Shown here: positions 6,899 to 7,318 of the stretch, piece after piece
Numbering within the stretch: position 1 is the stretch's first letter
Layout of the letters: the number at the start of each line of letters is the position of its first letter
Source: Treponema sp.
GTDB taxonomy: Bacteria; Spirochaetota; Spirochaetia; Treponematales; Breznakiellaceae
Reading direction: 5' to 3'
Assembly (NCBI GenBank): GCA_031290325.1
Contig: JAITNU010000117.1
Coordinates: forward strand, 1-7,318
DNA: 7,318 nucleotides
Made by a program: the position numbers and the translations under genes
The notes under the pieces: generated by a model
Told to the model about the DNA's origin: nothing
Database searches by the model: none
Seen by the model: only the letters and a program-made list of their open reading frames with translations

Positions 6899-6936
6899 CA
6901 TTATTTAAGTTCCTCATCAAAACAGACAGCCACCTT
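6899..6936 (-). repeat. 38-bp imperfect direct repeat, copy at the dehydrogenase end
   Basis: This block covers the last 11 codons, the stop and a TAATG of the dehydrogenase gene. It matches 2434-2471 in the same orientation at 29 of 38 positions (16 of the 17 nearest the stop), with only transitions as differences. The two copies bracket exactly the binding protein, hydrolase and two permeases. The ATG at 6901 in this copy corresponds to the reductase start in the other copy, but here it opens only an 18-codon frame ending at 6845. Confidence 0.65.
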
Positions 6937-7318
6937 GCCACAGCTCCCTTCAGCCATGAGCGCGTAGGCTTCGGAAGCCTTTTCCAAGGGAAAGCGGTGA
7001 GTTACCAAGATGTCCGGGTGCATATCCCAGCGCACCAGTTCTTCTACCAGGTTTTCCATCAGCCAGATCGAGGTAACCCACGAGCCATAAATGGTCTTTT
7101 GAGGATGGATAATATCCGGGCTAGGGTTAAAACCCACCGTGCCGCCTTCGCCCACAAACGCTATCTTTCCCCACTGGCGCGTGGCCTTGATGGCGGCGAC
7201 CCGGCCCTTGTCGCTGGAGGATGCGTCAAAAGCCCGCTCCACGCCATTACCGCCAGTGAGAGCCCGTATCTCATCAACATTGGAATCCGCAGGACTGAAC
7301 ACCTTGTCCGCGAGACCC
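6901..7318 (-). CDS. zinc-type medium-chain alcohol/polyol dehydrogenase, C-terminal part
   Basis: The frame is open to the right edge, giving the last 138 residues, beginning GLADKVFSPADSN. Its N-terminal two thirds, with the zinc ligands and the GxGxxG cofactor loop, lie outside the window. What remains fits the end of the Rossmann domain and the C-terminal return to the catalytic domain of the MDR family: VERAFDASS, then a GKIAFVGEGG strand-turn, PQKTIYGSW, and near the end RFPLEKASEAYALMAEG before the final GKVAV strand. Members oxidise secondary alcohols or polyols, or reduce the ketones, usually with NAD(P). The apparent GTG start at 7302 is an internal Val codon, not a start. It is followed after 39 nt by the binding protein and heads the visible operon. 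Sampled GC is about 60%, like the aldo/keto reductase and unlike the genes between. Zinc dependence is assumed, since the ligands are not visible. Confidence 0.88.
   Translation of the reverse strand, partial: GLADKVFSPADSNVDEIRALTGGNGVERAFDASSSDKGRVAAIKATRQWGKIAFVGEGGTVGFNPSPDIIHPQKTIYGSWVTSIWLMENLVEELVRWDMHPDILVTHRFPLEKASEAYALMAEGSCGKVAVCFDEELK

Noticed and set aside
6076..6967. Two plus-strand frames of about 150 codons opposite the binding protein and intergenic gap
   Set aside because: They overlap well-supported minus-strand coding sequence, have no ribosome sites that stand out, and show no recognisable motifs.
7300..7302. GTG as a start codon for a separate 133-residue dehydrogenase
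   Set aside because: The frame stays open to the window edge and the protein begins in the middle of a Rossmann domain, so this is an internal Val of a longer gene.
1..7318. CRISPR arrays, tRNA or rRNA genes, insertion sequences, transposases
   Set aside because: No spaced short repeats, cloverleaf-like segments, terminal inverted repeats or recombinase motifs were seen; the window is almost fully covered by the seven genes.

Overview
The window is one densely packed block of genes, all on the minus strand, so transcription runs from the right end to the left. It looks like accessory carbon-source uptake and catabolism DNA from a spirochaete, most likely a Treponema of the termite-gut type. 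That guess rests on about 50% overall GC, a solute-binding protein whose mature N-terminus is Gly/Gln/Ser-rich directly after a VFA cleavage site, and LplABC-type transporters without an ATPase gene. It is inference: no rRNA or marker gene is present.

In transcription order: (1) 7318-6901, the C-terminal part of a medium-chain zinc-type alcohol/polyol dehydrogenase, cut by the window edge; (2) 6861-5113, a large ABC solute-binding protein; (3) 5113-4289, a PhnP-like metallo-beta-lactamase-fold hydrolase with complete metal sites; (4) 4279-3377 and (5) 3358-2474, two ABC permeases of the LplB/YteP and LplC/YtcP types; (6) 2436-1423, an aldo/keto reductase; (7) 1413-169, an MFS transporter resembling the organophosphate:phosphate antiporter (OPA) group. 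Gaps between genes run from a 1-nt overlap to 39 nt, so this is probably a single operon. It ends at an AT-rich intrinsic terminator at 145-111. Left of that are a candidate promoter and the first codons of a possible next gene.

As a unit, the binding protein and two permeases would import an oligosaccharide or other polyol-like ligand, probably powered by a shared MsmX/MsmK-type ATPase encoded elsewhere. The hydrolase would act on the imported or derived compound, and the dehydrogenase and reductase would interconvert hydroxyl and carbonyl groups. The MFS protein would move an anionic intermediate or second substrate. The exact substrate cannot be read from the sequence.

The most unusual observation is a fossil. 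The last 11 codons plus the stop of a dehydrogenase gene lie directly before the aldo/keto reductase start and match the real dehydrogenase end 4.5 kb away (29 of 38 bases, all nine differences transitions). The reductase and dehydrogenase also share a high GC content (about 60% in sampled lines), while the four genes between them are clearly lower (about 40-45%). This suggests a translationally coupled dehydrogenase-reductase pair that was split by, or rearranged around, a transporter-hydrolase cassette.
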